A stretch of DNA of 20,286 nt from Rickettsiaceae bacterium (GCA_028372485.1 JAOMYS010000004.1:1-20286); one strand, 5' to 3'; shown: positions 10,527-18,063, counted from the stretch's first letter. Notes: a model not told the origin generated them from the sequence alone. Numbers and translations are program-made.

Positions 10527-11275
10527 CGTTAATCCATAATGAGCAAGAGAATGTATCTGAAATCGTAAAATTGATTAATACGAAATTCACAGTTATCTCT
10601 GATCCTCAAGATTCTGACCTAATCATAGTGATAGGTGGGGATGGGATGATGCTACATACAATGCAAAAATTTATGCATCTTAATATACCTTTTTATGGGA
10701 TAAACGCAGGTAGCATAGGGTTCTTGATGAATAATTTTCACAAAGAGAACTTCTTAGAAAATGTGAGAAATTCTACTATTACCAAACTCTATCCGTTAGA
10801 AATGCACGCAGTTGATAATAACGGTAAGGAATTTAAGTCTCTTGCAATCAATGAAGTATCAATCTTCAGACAGACTAATCAGGCTACAAAATTCAAAATC
10901 AAAATAAACGGCACGGAGCGCATAGAATTATCTGCCGATGGCGCTCTTGTATCTACCCCCGCTGGCAGCAGCGCATATAATCTCTCTGCTGGAGGTAAGA
11001 TAGTGCCTCTTAATGCGAATGTTTTATGCTTAACGCCGATATGTACGTTCAGACCACGCAGATGGAACGGTGCATTGCTCCCAACAGATGTAGAAATCAC
11101 ATTTGAAATACTTGAACATAAAACAAGACCTGTTAATGCGGTTGCTGATTTTCATGAATTTCAAAATGTAACATCAGTATCTGTAAGATCAACTAATAAG
11201 CAAGTAATACAAATATTGTTTGACAAGCACCACACATTTGAAGATAGAGTTATCAAAGAGCAATTTAGTAACTGA
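10514..11275 (+). CDS. nadK: NAD kinase
   Basis: It phosphorylates NAD to NADP in the cytoplasm. From the ATG at 10514 it has 253 residues, the size of rickettsial NadK. Motifs: IGGDGMML (40-47) with the nucleotide-binding GGDG, YGINAGSIGFL (61-71), NE (113-114), the DGALVSTPAGSSAYNLSAGG block (142-161), and TPICTFRPRRWNGALLP (174-190). The reading frame extends 21 codons further upstream inside the PAP2 gene. I chose 10514 because MEKIALIHN matches the family N-terminus (K-I-A-L-x-x-N) and gives the shortest overlap (13 bases). An ATG at 10493 is less likely. It is the last gene of the PAP2-nadK pair; a gene-free repeat region follows. Confidence 0.95.
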   Translation: MEKIALIHNEQENVSEIVKLINTKFTVISDPQDSDLIIVIGGDGMMLHTMQKFMHLNIPFYGINAGSIGFLMNNFHKENFLENVRNSTITKLYPLEMHAVDNNGKEFKSLAINEVSIFRQTNQATKFKIKINGTERIELSADGALVSTPAGSSAYNLSAGGKIVPLNANVLCLTPICTFRPRRWNGALLPTDVEITFEILEHKTRPVNAVADFHEFQNVTSVSVRSTNKQVIQILFDKHHTFEDRVIKEQFSN

Positions 11276-11618
11276 GATCTACTTAATCAAATTCAAGGCA
11301 TCTATACCCCCTCTCTAAGTCATATTCCGCACGTGACCTGCGCAATGTCTTTCCGTAAGCGACCGCTAAGGGAGCTATACGGAATCTCATAACAAATATA
11401 GAATCAACCTCTATGCTCTATAGATCTCGTATAACTCGTTAAAAAACTCGTTTACGAGATGACAGTAAGTCATTTATCATTCCGTAAACGATTTTCCCTC
11501 ACGCAAGAGCCATACGTACAATGCCTAAGAAAATCTCCTTCTACTTTACAACTTCTTGCCTACCTGTTTATTATAAGCAAAGTAAATGATAGACTACTAT
11601 TAAGAGCATTGAAGAATT
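11276..11618. other. Gene-free interval of 343 bases between nadK and the aldolase gene
   Basis: No coding region is supported here on either strand. About half of it (11317-11490) is palindromic repeat sequence related to that near 17.1 kb. The last 90 bases are AT-rich and must include the aldolase promoter, though I cannot pick one out. Confidence 0.7.
11317..11490. repeat. Palindromic interspersed repeat cluster, copy 1
   Basis: Three palindromic blocks. (1) 11317-11341, AAGTCATATTCCGCACGTGAC, is nearly the reverse complement of 17183-17211. (2) 11351-11384 is a hairpin TTCCGTAAGC...GCTATACGGAA with one bulged A; its second half matches the reverse complement of 17161-17187. (3) 11424-11460 is ATCTCGTA...TACGAGAT (8-bp stem), running into ATGACAGTAAGTCATTT and TCATTCC (11459-11483), which matches the reverse complement of 17196-17219 with one difference. 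Repeats of this GTCATTCCG type are known in the intergenic DNA of Rickettsiales; whether this belongs to a described family I cannot tell. Confidence 0.7.
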
Positions 11619-12338
11619 ATGAAAATGGTTGAAGAAGAACAGATCAAAAAAGATTTAGCAGATGCGTATAAGATTCTTGCGAAACTTGGTATGGATGACC
11701 ACACATATACTCATTTATCTGCAAGACCCAAAGATGCTGATTTTTATTATATATTCCCATTTGGCTATCGCTTTGAAGAAGTAACGCCAGAATGTTTACT
11801 TAAAGTAAGCTTAGATGGGAAAGTATTGGAAGGACACGAATATCAATATAATAAAACAGGATATGTAATACACGGTAGCATCTATAAAGCACGACAAGAA
11901 CTAACATCAATTTTTCACTTGCATACGATAGCTACTGTCGCAGTATCTGCTATGAAAGATGGACTACTTCCAATTAGCCAGTGGGCGTTACATTTTTACG
12001 ATCAAATATCTTACCATGAGTATAATTCATTAGTTTTAGACGAAGACACTCAAGGTCAGGATCTCGTAAAAGATATGGGAGATAAAAAGATAATGTTTCT
12101 GCGTAATCATGGTTTCATAGCTTGCGGTAGAACTATTTGCGAGGCAATGTTTTATTGTTATCATCTTGAAAATGCATGCAAAACTCAAATCGCTACACTT
12201 TCTTGTAATCAGGAAGTAGTTACACCTGATAAAGAAATATGCAAGAAAGCTAATAGCGATTTACTAAATTTTGAAAAAAACCTTGGAATGCGAGATTGGA
12301 AAGCTTGGGTAAAATGGATTGAAAATAATACAAAATAG
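11619..12338 (+). CDS. Class II aldolase/adducin-family protein
   Basis: This 239-residue protein has the class II aldolase/adducin fold of zinc lyases and epimerases (fuculose-phosphate aldolase, ribulose-phosphate epimerase, methylthioribulose-phosphate dehydratase). Visible motifs are THLSAR (31-36), equivalent to the phosphate-binding loop, YVIHGSIYKAR (82-92), the zinc pair in IFHLHT (H100, H102), and the third zinc His in FLRNHGFIACG (H164). A single catalytic Glu at the usual position is not evident, so an adducin-like or decarboxylating member is possible. The sugar substrate cannot be deduced. The start may be Met 1 or Met 3 (MVEEEQIKK). No pathway partner is adjacent. It is convergent with the patatin gene, nine bases between stops. 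Confidence 0.88.
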   Translation: MKMVEEEQIKKDLADAYKILAKLGMDDHTYTHLSARPKDADFYYIFPFGYRFEEVTPECLLKVSLDGKVLEGHEYQYNKTGYVIHGSIYKARQELTSIFHLHTIATVAVSAMKDGLLPISQWALHFYDQISYHEYNSLVLDEDTQGQDLVKDMGDKKIMFLRNHGFIACGRTICEAMFYCYHLENACKTQIATLSCNQEVVTPDKEICKKANSDLLNFEKNLGMRDWKAWVKWIENNTK

Positions 12339-12360
12339 TGTTTTATATTATTTTGTATTA
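12326..12360. terminator. Shared AT-rich bidirectional terminator hairpin
   Basis: TAATACAAAATA (12326-12337) and TATTTTGTATTA (12349-12360) form a perfect 12-bp stem with an 11-base loop. The hairpin spans the convergent ends of the aldolase and patatin genes and contains both stop codons. T-rich sequence follows on each strand, but the stem is almost all A-T, so its strength is uncertain. Confidence 0.5.
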
Positions 12361-14057
12361 GTATTTTGCTTTTGCAATCTAGATATATCTTTTTCTTTTT
12401 TCTTTAACAAATCATTAAAATCAGATTTTTCATATGTTTTATTATCTGAAGCTTTATCTAATACTTTATTAAAATGCTTTCTCACTTTATCTGATGTTTG
12501 TGGGTCATTAAGCTGTGCTATCATCTTACTCATTGTATTTGTATTATTGCTTAAAGTTGTGCTACCACTACGGGTCATCGCTGCAACTGCAATAAAATCT
12601 TCTAACACATAATCTGGCTTCTTTGCTTTCCATGTCTCTGATTTGCAATAAGATAGCATCTTTTTTAATTTTTCTTCCTTACCACCTAAAATTTTATCCT
12701 CCCACGTTTCGATTAAACCTTCAGATTGAGTAGACTCATAAAGTTGCAACGCAAATTCTCGTAAATCTAGATTCTCCTCTCTCTTCCCTATTTCAAAATT
12801 ATCAAAATGACGAGCTGTTTGTATATTTCCCTTTTCATGTAAATACTCAGCTTTTGTTTGTGCTTTATCAAAGGATAGCGTAGATACATCTTTTGTATCT
12901 AATAGCACTGTATTTAAAGCATTTTCTCTTAATTCTTCGTGCGTTTTATCATCTTCATCTGTGTATGTGAAAGTACCTTTAACTTTACTTGCCATTTTAA
13001 AAACAACATTTACAAGGAATTTCATTAAAAAATTCATATCAGATTTATTCTCCTTCTGGCTATAAATAGCTATATTAGCTCTATTATCAGGTTCATATGA
13101 TCCAAATGCCAATGTTAGTATTCTTCCTTCTTTTTTAGAGTCCTGAATTTGTTTAAGAGACTCTAAAAGTTTTGGTTGCATGTCACTATCTTGGAAGTAT
13201 TTTGTTGGGATATTGTCTCTATACCCTCCATCTACATATTTAGTGCCGTTAATATCAACAGGTTCAAAAACCAAAGGTATCGAAGCAGATGCTCTGCATG
13301 CTAAAGCAATTTCCACATCCGGTTTTTCTTTCGCATTAAATATAGTTAATTCTCCTGTACCTTTGTTAGTGGCTGTAATAATTAAATCCTTAAATTTTAT
13401 TGGATCAATAATATGTAATATTTCAAGATCCTTAAATGTTATAGATTCATTTTTCTCCGCCTTTTCTTTTAAATCTCTAAGTTGCTTGCAATTATTCTTT
13501 AGTGTAGATTGTAATGTATCTAACTGATGTGTTAAAGCATCGATGCGATGTTTTGCATGTTCTGAATTTTTTGTGTCAGATTTAGATGCTGTGCTATCAC
13601 CACCTGAATTGTTCATATCTTTTTTCAAACCATTAAGCTCTTTCTGAATTTCATTTACACGCTTTTCAGCAAGCTCTTTCACTCCACCAAAATTTGCATC
13701 TGAAAGATAATCAGAGATATTTGTGCTTACTATAGTTTTGACAAGCTCGTATAAAGGCTTTCCGTCTTTTGTCAAAAAACCATCACCTAATAATCCCTTT
13801 AAATTAGTTTCTGTAGATATTTTTTGAAAATATTTTTTGCTAATTCCAGTAGAGATAGCAGCAGCTGTAATAGCTCCTGCAGAGCTTCCCGCTAACGCTT
13901 CTAGCCCATCTAAAATTCCAGAATTTACTAGAGCTTCGTGTGCGCCAGAATATATTGCCCCCTTAGCACCACCACCACTAAATGCTGCGCATTTGAATGG
14001 CTCATTCTGCGCTTTTTGCAATTTTCTTAAATAATTTTCATCTATATTTTTAGGCAT
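12348..14057 (-). CDS. Patatin-like phospholipase, ExoU-like, with coiled-coil insertion
   Basis: A Ser-Asp dyad lipid acyl hydrolase, 569 residues. The oxyanion loop is FSGGGAKG (26-33), the nucleophile elbow GSSAG (57-61, Ser 59) and the catalytic Asp lies in VDGGYRDNIP (275-284, Asp 276). All are intact. Between Ser and Asp is an insertion at about 125-205, rich in Lys, Glu and Leu, with a coiled-coil pattern broken by a Ser/Gly/Asp linker near 150-165. The roughly 285 residues after the catalytic Asp are soluble, charged and unlike known domains to me. The final 40 residues are strongly charged. There is no signal peptide, consistent with a substrate of a type IV secretion system. Rickettsia Pat1/Pat2 and Pseudomonas ExoU have this architecture and act on host phospholipids; an effector role here is inference. 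Confidence 0.9.
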   Translation of the reverse strand: MPKNIDENYLRKLQKAQNEPFKCAAFSGGGAKGAIYSGAHEALVNSGILDGLEALAGSSAGAITAAAISTGISKKYFQKISTETNLKGLLGDGFLTKDGKPLYELVKTIVSTNISDYLSDANFGGVKELAEKRVNEIQKELNGLKKDMNNSGGDSTASKSDTKNSEHAKHRIDALTHQLDTLQSTLKNNCKQLRDLKEKAEKNESITFKDLEILHIIDPIKFKDLIITATNKGTGELTIFNAKEKPDVEIALACRASASIPLVFEPVDINGTKYVDGGYRDNIPTKYFQDSDMQPKLLESLKQIQDSKKEGRILTLAFGSYEPDNRANIAIYSQKENKSDMNFLMKFLVNVVFKMASKVKGTFTYTDEDDKTHEELRENALNTVLLDTKDVSTLSFDKAQTKAEYLHEKGNIQTARHFDNFEIGKREENLDLREFALQLYESTQSEGLIETWEDKILGGKEEKLKKMLSYCKSETWKAKKPDYVLEDFIAVAAMTRSGSTTLSNNTNTMSKMIAQLNDPQTSDKVRKHFNKVLDKASDNKTYEKSDFNDLLKKKEKDISRLQKQNTNTK

Positions 14058-14208
14058 ATTCTTGCAGTAAAGCCTTGATTTGTTAATCTATTCCTCTGAT
14101 TGTATCAATAAATTAACGGTATATAAATTATTTCTCTGACGACTATATATGACATAAGGATTTTTTTTTGCTATAGTGCTGTTTTTATTTAGTAGTGTTT
14201 TTTAAGTT

Positions 14209-15213
14209 ATGCAGTTTATTGACGAAGCAAAAATTTATATAAAAGCTGGCAATGGCGGGCATGGCGCTGTTAGCTTTCGTCGTGAAAAATATATAGAACG
14301 TGGAGGCCCAGACGGAGGAGACGGAGGTAAAGGAGGAAGTGTTATCTTTCGTAGCAACCCTCATTTGAACACTTTATTGCAATTCCGTTATAAGCGTCAT
14401 TTTAAAGCAGATAATGGCGAAGGAGGGAAAGGGTATAATAAGACAGGGAAATCACGTTCTCCTCTTGTTCTTGAAGTTCCCGTAGGAACTCAGATTTTTT
14501 CTGAATTAGATAGCTTATTAATTCATGATTTTACAATTCCTTATGAAGAACTAGAAATTCTTGAGGGTGGCAAAGGTGGTTTAGGAAATAGTCATTTTAA
14601 ATCATCAATAAATCAAGCCCCAAGAAGAAGAACTGACGGCAAAGTAGGAGAAGAAATGGATGTTAGGCTAGAGCTAAAACTCCTTTCTGATGCTGGTCTT
14701 GTAGGACTGCCAAATGTTGGAAAATCTACATTACTTTCTAAAGTTACATCAGCAAAACCTAAAATTGCTGACTACCATTTTACTACCCTGAAACCATCGC
14801 TTGGTGTTGTATATGTTAATGAAGAAGAATTTGTTTTAGCTGACATACCAGGCTTAATTAAAGGAGCACATCAAGGCACTGGTTTAGGTGATAGATTTTT
14901 AAAGCATATTGAGCGTTGTGGCGTACTAGTCCATCTAATAGATGCAAGATCTGATGATGTAAGAAGTGACTACATAACTATCAGAAAAGAATTAGAATCT
15001 TATTCACCACTCTTGAAAGATAAGAAAGAAATTTTATGTATCAACAAAATCGATAGTATAGAACCTGACGTTTTGGAAGAAAAGATTAGAATTTTAACCA
15101 ACTTAACAAAAAAACCAATACATCAGATATCCAATTATACAGAGGAAGGTCTTAAACCTCTATTGAAAGAATTACTAAAATGCGTAAAAGAAAATAGTCC
15201 TTTTAGCGACTGA
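14209..15213 (+). CDS. obgE: Obg-family GTPase (CgtA/ObgE)
   Basis: This essential GTPase is involved in 50S subunit assembly and stress response. The 334-residue protein has the glycine-rich Obg fold at 1-158 (GNGGHGAVSFRREKY, GGPDGGDGGKGGSV). The G domain follows: G1 GLPNVGKST (166-174), G2 YHFTTLKP (189-196), G3 DIPG (212-215) and G4 NKID (279-282). The variable C-terminal (OCT) domain is absent, as in short alphaproteobacterial forms. The start MQFIDEAKIYIKAGNGG matches the family N-terminus. It is divergent from the patatin gene across 151 AT-rich bases; a weak promoter (TTGTAT, 16 bases, TATAAA near 14105-14130) could serve it. It is flanked on both sides by minus-strand effector-like genes. 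Confidence 0.97.
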   Translation: MQFIDEAKIYIKAGNGGHGAVSFRREKYIERGGPDGGDGGKGGSVIFRSNPHLNTLLQFRYKRHFKADNGEGGKGYNKTGKSRSPLVLEVPVGTQIFSELDSLLIHDFTIPYEELEILEGGKGGLGNSHFKSSINQAPRRRTDGKVGEEMDVRLELKLLSDAGLVGLPNVGKSTLLSKVTSAKPKIADYHFTTLKPSLGVVYVNEEEFVLADIPGLIKGAHQGTGLGDRFLKHIERCGVLVHLIDARSDDVRSDYITIRKELESYSPLLKDKKEILCINKIDSIEPDVLEEKIRILTNLTKKPIHQISNYTEEGLKPLLKELLKCVKENSPFSD

Positions 15214-15278
15214 GTCTTGACTATGATATCTTAGAAATTTAGAAATAAGTTCAGAACGAGTCATAACCAGTGCTATTA

Positions 15279-16892
15279 TTATATTTCTCTGTCATATTTT
15301 TTATTTATTAATGGCGCTTTTTTCTTTGGTTTGCTCAATATTTTTTTTATCATCTCAGGACGCCCATCTCGTGTTTTCTTTTTCGTTTCTTTTTTGCTAT
15401 ATCTATTTTGTAGATCATCAGCAACATCGTTCTCAACCAGAGTATTTTTAGATAATCTTACATGTGAGTCATTAAATATCCGATGTAATTTGGAGGTTTT
15501 TGATTGCTTTTTTATACTAACTTTTTTTGAATTTTTATAATCCTTTAACTCTACGCCAGCTCTTTTTCTTGCTTTGCCCTTAACATGTTTCACACCTTCT
15601 ATAAAATATTGATCTGCAAATTTCTTTCCCGTATATCTTCCAAAACCTAATTGATCACTACGTTCTTTAACGTAACTTACTAAATTTCCATCGAAAGCTT
15701 CAATTTTTGCATCTGTTTTTATCCACTGAATAGATTTTTTATCTTGGTTTCTAATTCCCTCCGTAGTAAGCATTTTATTATATTGCTTTGTAATTTTAGC
15801 AACTTGTTCTTCTGGAAGAGCATCTCCTCCTACAAATTCTGATAATGCATTATCTATATCTACCTGTAGCTGCATTAATTTTGATACATTCTTCATTTGC
15901 TTTTGATTTTTACCACAAAATTCACCAATATTATCAAAAATTTCTCTGATCTGTCCGTTAACATCAGTGTTTTGCTTATTAATTACAGGAGCATCAATAG
16001 CATTATTGATGGCCTTCAAAGATTGTAGGATATGATTTTGTGTTTTTTTATCCTTTTGAAGCTCAGAAATTAAAAGTACAAATTCCTTATAAGCTGAATC
16101 CACCCCTCTTTTCATCCCAGTAGATCTAGCAATATTTTTGAATGCGTCTGCCAATTCTTTGCTAGGCATCATGCCAGGATAATCCCTCCATAGTTTTGGC
16201 TTATCCCCCTTGGGAAAACCAGCGATATTTTCACGATTGAGAAAATCTAAAATTTGATTATTTTTATTCCTAACACCACCACCAAATAATTTAGGAGCAT
16301 TCAATAGATCATTAAATGCATGACCAAAATCAATTCTGGCAATATTACGGTCAACTACCATCATATTACCTGGATTTACGTCGTGATCACCAACAAGTGC
16401 AGAAATTGCAATTCCATTTGCCAATTGCTTACGAAATTTTTTATGTTTATCTCCTGCTATGTTGTACTGCCCCTCATATATAGCCTCTCTATTGCCACTT
16501 ACAAAAACAGCGTGTTTTCTAAATTCCGTACCATGCTTTTTTGCATATTCATCTAAGGTACGAACTTTATTCCCCGTTAAGTATTTTGATGCTACAGAAA
16601 CTTGCTTTTTTTGTGTATCATAAGATAAAGAAACATCTGGTACAGCAGCTGATCCATCTCTATTTTTTAACATTGCCTGTCCAATTTTGGATGCTATAAC
16701 TTCACCAAAATTTTCCCTATCTACCCCTCCTGCTTTTGTTCTTCTAAGTAATGTATTAGATAGAATAGAGGGTTTTAATTGGTAGTAATCTCCGCTCCCG
16801 TGTTTTACTCGCCTACTTCCAGTAACTCCACCTGTATTTTTTGCTTCTTTTAAATCGAACTCTTCAAAATTTATAGGCATAACATTACTCAT
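15279..16892 (-). CDS. Phosphoinositide-kinase-like protein, candidate secreted effector
   Basis: A 537-residue soluble protein without signal peptide. Residues are numbered from a TTG one codon before the ATG at 16892, which I take as the start. The strongest feature is a catalytic-loop/activation-loop pair as in PI3/PI4 kinases: GDHDVNPGN (169-177), then ARIDFGHAF (186-194). Upstream lies a plausible ATP-binding Lys in DYYQLKPS (K41) and FGEVIASKIGQAM (63-75). The same layout is seen in Rickettsia Risk1 and in Legionella lipid-kinase effectors. Residues 245-400 are helical and of unknown role. The last 100 residues are very basic (KKETKKKTRDGR, SKPKKKAPLINKK), as in type IV secretion substrates. 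HipA-type or protein kinases are alternatives. GGGGG lies 12 bases before the ATG, a long spacing for a Shine-Dalgarno. Confidence 0.8.
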   Translation of the reverse strand: MSNVMPINFEEFDLKEAKNTGGVTGSRRVKHGSGDYYQLKPSILSNTLLRRTKAGGVDRENFGEVIASKIGQAMLKNRDGSAAVPDVSLSYDTQKKQVSVASKYLTGNKVRTLDEYAKKHGTEFRKHAVFVSGNREAIYEGQYNIAGDKHKKFRKQLANGIAISALVGDHDVNPGNMMVVDRNIARIDFGHAFNDLLNAPKLFGGGVRNKNNQILDFLNRENIAGFPKGDKPKLWRDYPGMMPSKELADAFKNIARSTGMKRGVDSAYKEFVLLISELQKDKKTQNHILQSLKAINNAIDAPVINKQNTDVNGQIREIFDNIGEFCGKNQKQMKNVSKLMQLQVDIDNALSEFVGGDALPEEQVAKITKQYNKMLTTEGIRNQDKKSIQWIKTDAKIEAFDGNLVSYVKERSDQLGFGRYTGKKFADQYFIEGVKHVKGKARKRAGVELKDYKNSKKVSIKKQSKTSKLHRIFNDSHVRLSKNTLVENDVADDLQNRYSKKETKKKTRDGRPEMIKKILSKPKKKAPLINKKYDREI

Positions 16893-16959
16893 CAAAAAAC
16901 AATACCCCCAGGGTATATTAAATATTTTACGATTATTAATATATTGATGCTAGTAATAA

Positions 16960-17133
16960 ATGCTAAAAGTTAAATTTGATAGAGATCAATGTAGAAGTCT
17001 GGTTACAGGTTATAAACAAGAACAACCAGACTTGCGTGAATTATTAGGGTATTACTATGCGAAAATTCTCCAACCTGTGTCGTCCCGTAAGTTTGAGTAC
17101 CCAAGGTACGAGAATTATACGGGATCTCTCTAA
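16960..17133 (+). CDS. Doubtful small ORF, partly made of repeat sequence
   Basis: The plus strand is open for 57 codons from an ATG at 16960, directly after an in-frame TAA. The first 40 residues (MLKVKFDRDQCRSLV..., ...LRELLGYYYAKILQ) have protein-like composition but match nothing I know. The rest is encoded by the palindrome at 17083-17124. There is no Shine-Dalgarno, and the first part also carries a perfect inverted repeat. It may be a gene remnant into which the repeat inserted, or chance. Confidence 0.2.
   Translation: MLKVKFDRDQCRSLVTGYKQEQPDLRELLGYYYAKILQPVSSRKFEYPRYENYTGSL
16995..17033. repeat. Perfect 10-bp inverted repeat
   Basis: AAGTCTGGTT (16995-17004) and AACCAGACTT (17024-17033) are exact reverse complements with 19 bases between. 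No T tract follows on either strand. It could be a protein-binding site, an RNA hairpin or a repeat-element arm. Confidence 0.6.
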
Positions 17134-17253
17134 AGCATGGAGATTAATTCTAGAACCGAAGAGATTCCGTATAGCTTCCTTAGCAGTCACGTGCGGAATG
17201 ACAAATGACTTACTGTCATTTCGTAAATTGGAGCATTACTTATAGCGAAAATT
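17051..17253. repeat. Palindromic interspersed repeat cluster, copy 2, bounded by direct repeats
   Basis: Three palindromes in series. TCCCGTA...TACGGGA (17083-17124) contains an inner hairpin GTACC-CAA-GGTAC. ATTCCG...CGGAAT spans 17164-17199. ATGACA...TGTCAT spans 17198-17219. The last two match copy 1 (11317-11490) in inverted orientation. The cluster is bracketed by imperfect direct repeats, ATTACTATGCGAAAATT at 17051-17067 and ATTACTTATAGCGAAAATT at 17235-17253, which suggests insertion as a unit. The interval 16893-17278 otherwise holds only the doubtful ORF and AT-rich sequence. Confidence 0.65.
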
Positions 17254-17278
17254 ATACGAGATATATAAATAATCTCAC

Positions 17279-17986
17279 CTAATTCCAGTCTTCCATGTGA
17301 TGTGAGTATCCGAAATTATCTGGTAAATTCATGAAAGAATTGCCATATCTTTTCTTTAACACATTATATGTATTGTGTGGTACAGGGAACTCCCGACCTT
17401 CAAATTTAGCTTTAGTAAGCGGGTATATGTCAGACACCGGAAAAAATGAGTTAAAGATATTATCACTATTACTCTTTGATATATTCCGCATCAATATCAC
17501 ATAATTGTCAGATAAATTCCTATTCTTGCTACAAGATACTTCTATTGAATCTAGACGTTCATAACGCTTATTTCTAAAATACTGAATTTTCTGTATACCA
17601 GACCAATATTTCATGTAATTCATAAAATCATTATGCTTTTTGGTGGTAGTACAGATATGGCTAAAAATATCAAAACCACCATATTTATTACTAAAAAACC
17701 AAAGAGCACCTTTATCATTACCATTTTGAGGAGATAGACTAATATTCAAGTCAGGATTTTTTGATAGCTCTAATAATTTATCTAGATTATCATTTGTCAT
17801 GCTTATATCTATATCATCATCCCAAGCTATAAAGCCCGAATGGCGATATGATCCAAGAAGAGTACCAAAATCTAACCAATATTCTATATCATGGTTTCTA
17901 GCTAATTTATCAAATTCTCTCAGTGCTTCAAGTAGCTTCTCTTGCTTGTTTCTTAAAGCGCCATGAGCTTTTGGTATATTCTGCAC
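17279..17986 (-). CDS. LicD-family nucleotidyltransferase, 5'-truncated by the IS66 insertion
   Basis: LicD/fukutin-type proteins transfer phosphocholine or related groups to cell-surface glycans. The core is intact: IEYWLDFGTLLGSYRHSGF (34-52) followed by WDDDIDISM (55-63), the metal-binding Asp cluster. The C-terminal RYGNSFMNLPDN and SHHMEDW segment is also family-like, so the 3' end is complete. The first usable start is a GTG at 17986, giving 235 residues. The frame stays open upstream without an ATG through 18034, coding VLHEQNKYIVKLFSGGV, and ends only in a stop within the insertion sequence. The insertion sequence end at 18035 therefore lies inside the gene. The truncated product may be non-functional, although its catalytic motif survives. 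The acceptor is unknown. Confidence 0.85.
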   Translation of the reverse strand: MQNIPKAHGALRNKQEKLLEALREFDKLARNHDIEYWLDFGTLLGSYRHSGFIAWDDDIDISMTNDNLDKLLELSKNPDLNISLSPQNGNDKGALWFFSNKYGGFDIFSHICTTTKKHNDFMNYMKYWSGIQKIQYFRNKRYERLDSIEVSCSKNRNLSDNYVILMRNISKSNSDNIFNSFFPVSDIYPLTKAKFEGREFPVPHNTYNVLKKRYGNSFMNLPDNFGYSHHMEDWN

Positions 17987-18026
17987 CCCACCACTAAATA
18001 GCTTTACGATATATTTATTTTGTTCA

Positions 18027-18034
18027 TGTAAAAC
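18027..18034. repeat. Expected 8-bp target site duplication of the IS66 element
   Basis: The eight bases TGTAAAAC abut the insertion sequence end. IS66-family elements duplicate 8 bp of target. The matching copy would lie beyond the right edge of the window, so this is a prediction from position only. Confidence 0.4.
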
Positions 18035-18063
18035 GTAAGCGTCCAGGCAACCAGCTTATGGAC
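18035..18063. repeat. Right terminal inverted repeat of the IS66 element
   Basis: The sequence starts GTAAGCGTCCAGGCAACCAG and continues to about 18063. The left copy is outside the window, so the exact length is estimated from the usual 20-30 bases. Confidence 0.6.

Noticed and set aside
11276..11618. CRISPR array or gene in the repeat-rich interval
   Set aside because: The repeats are palindromes of different sequence with no regular spacing and no unique spacers, and no supported ORF is present.
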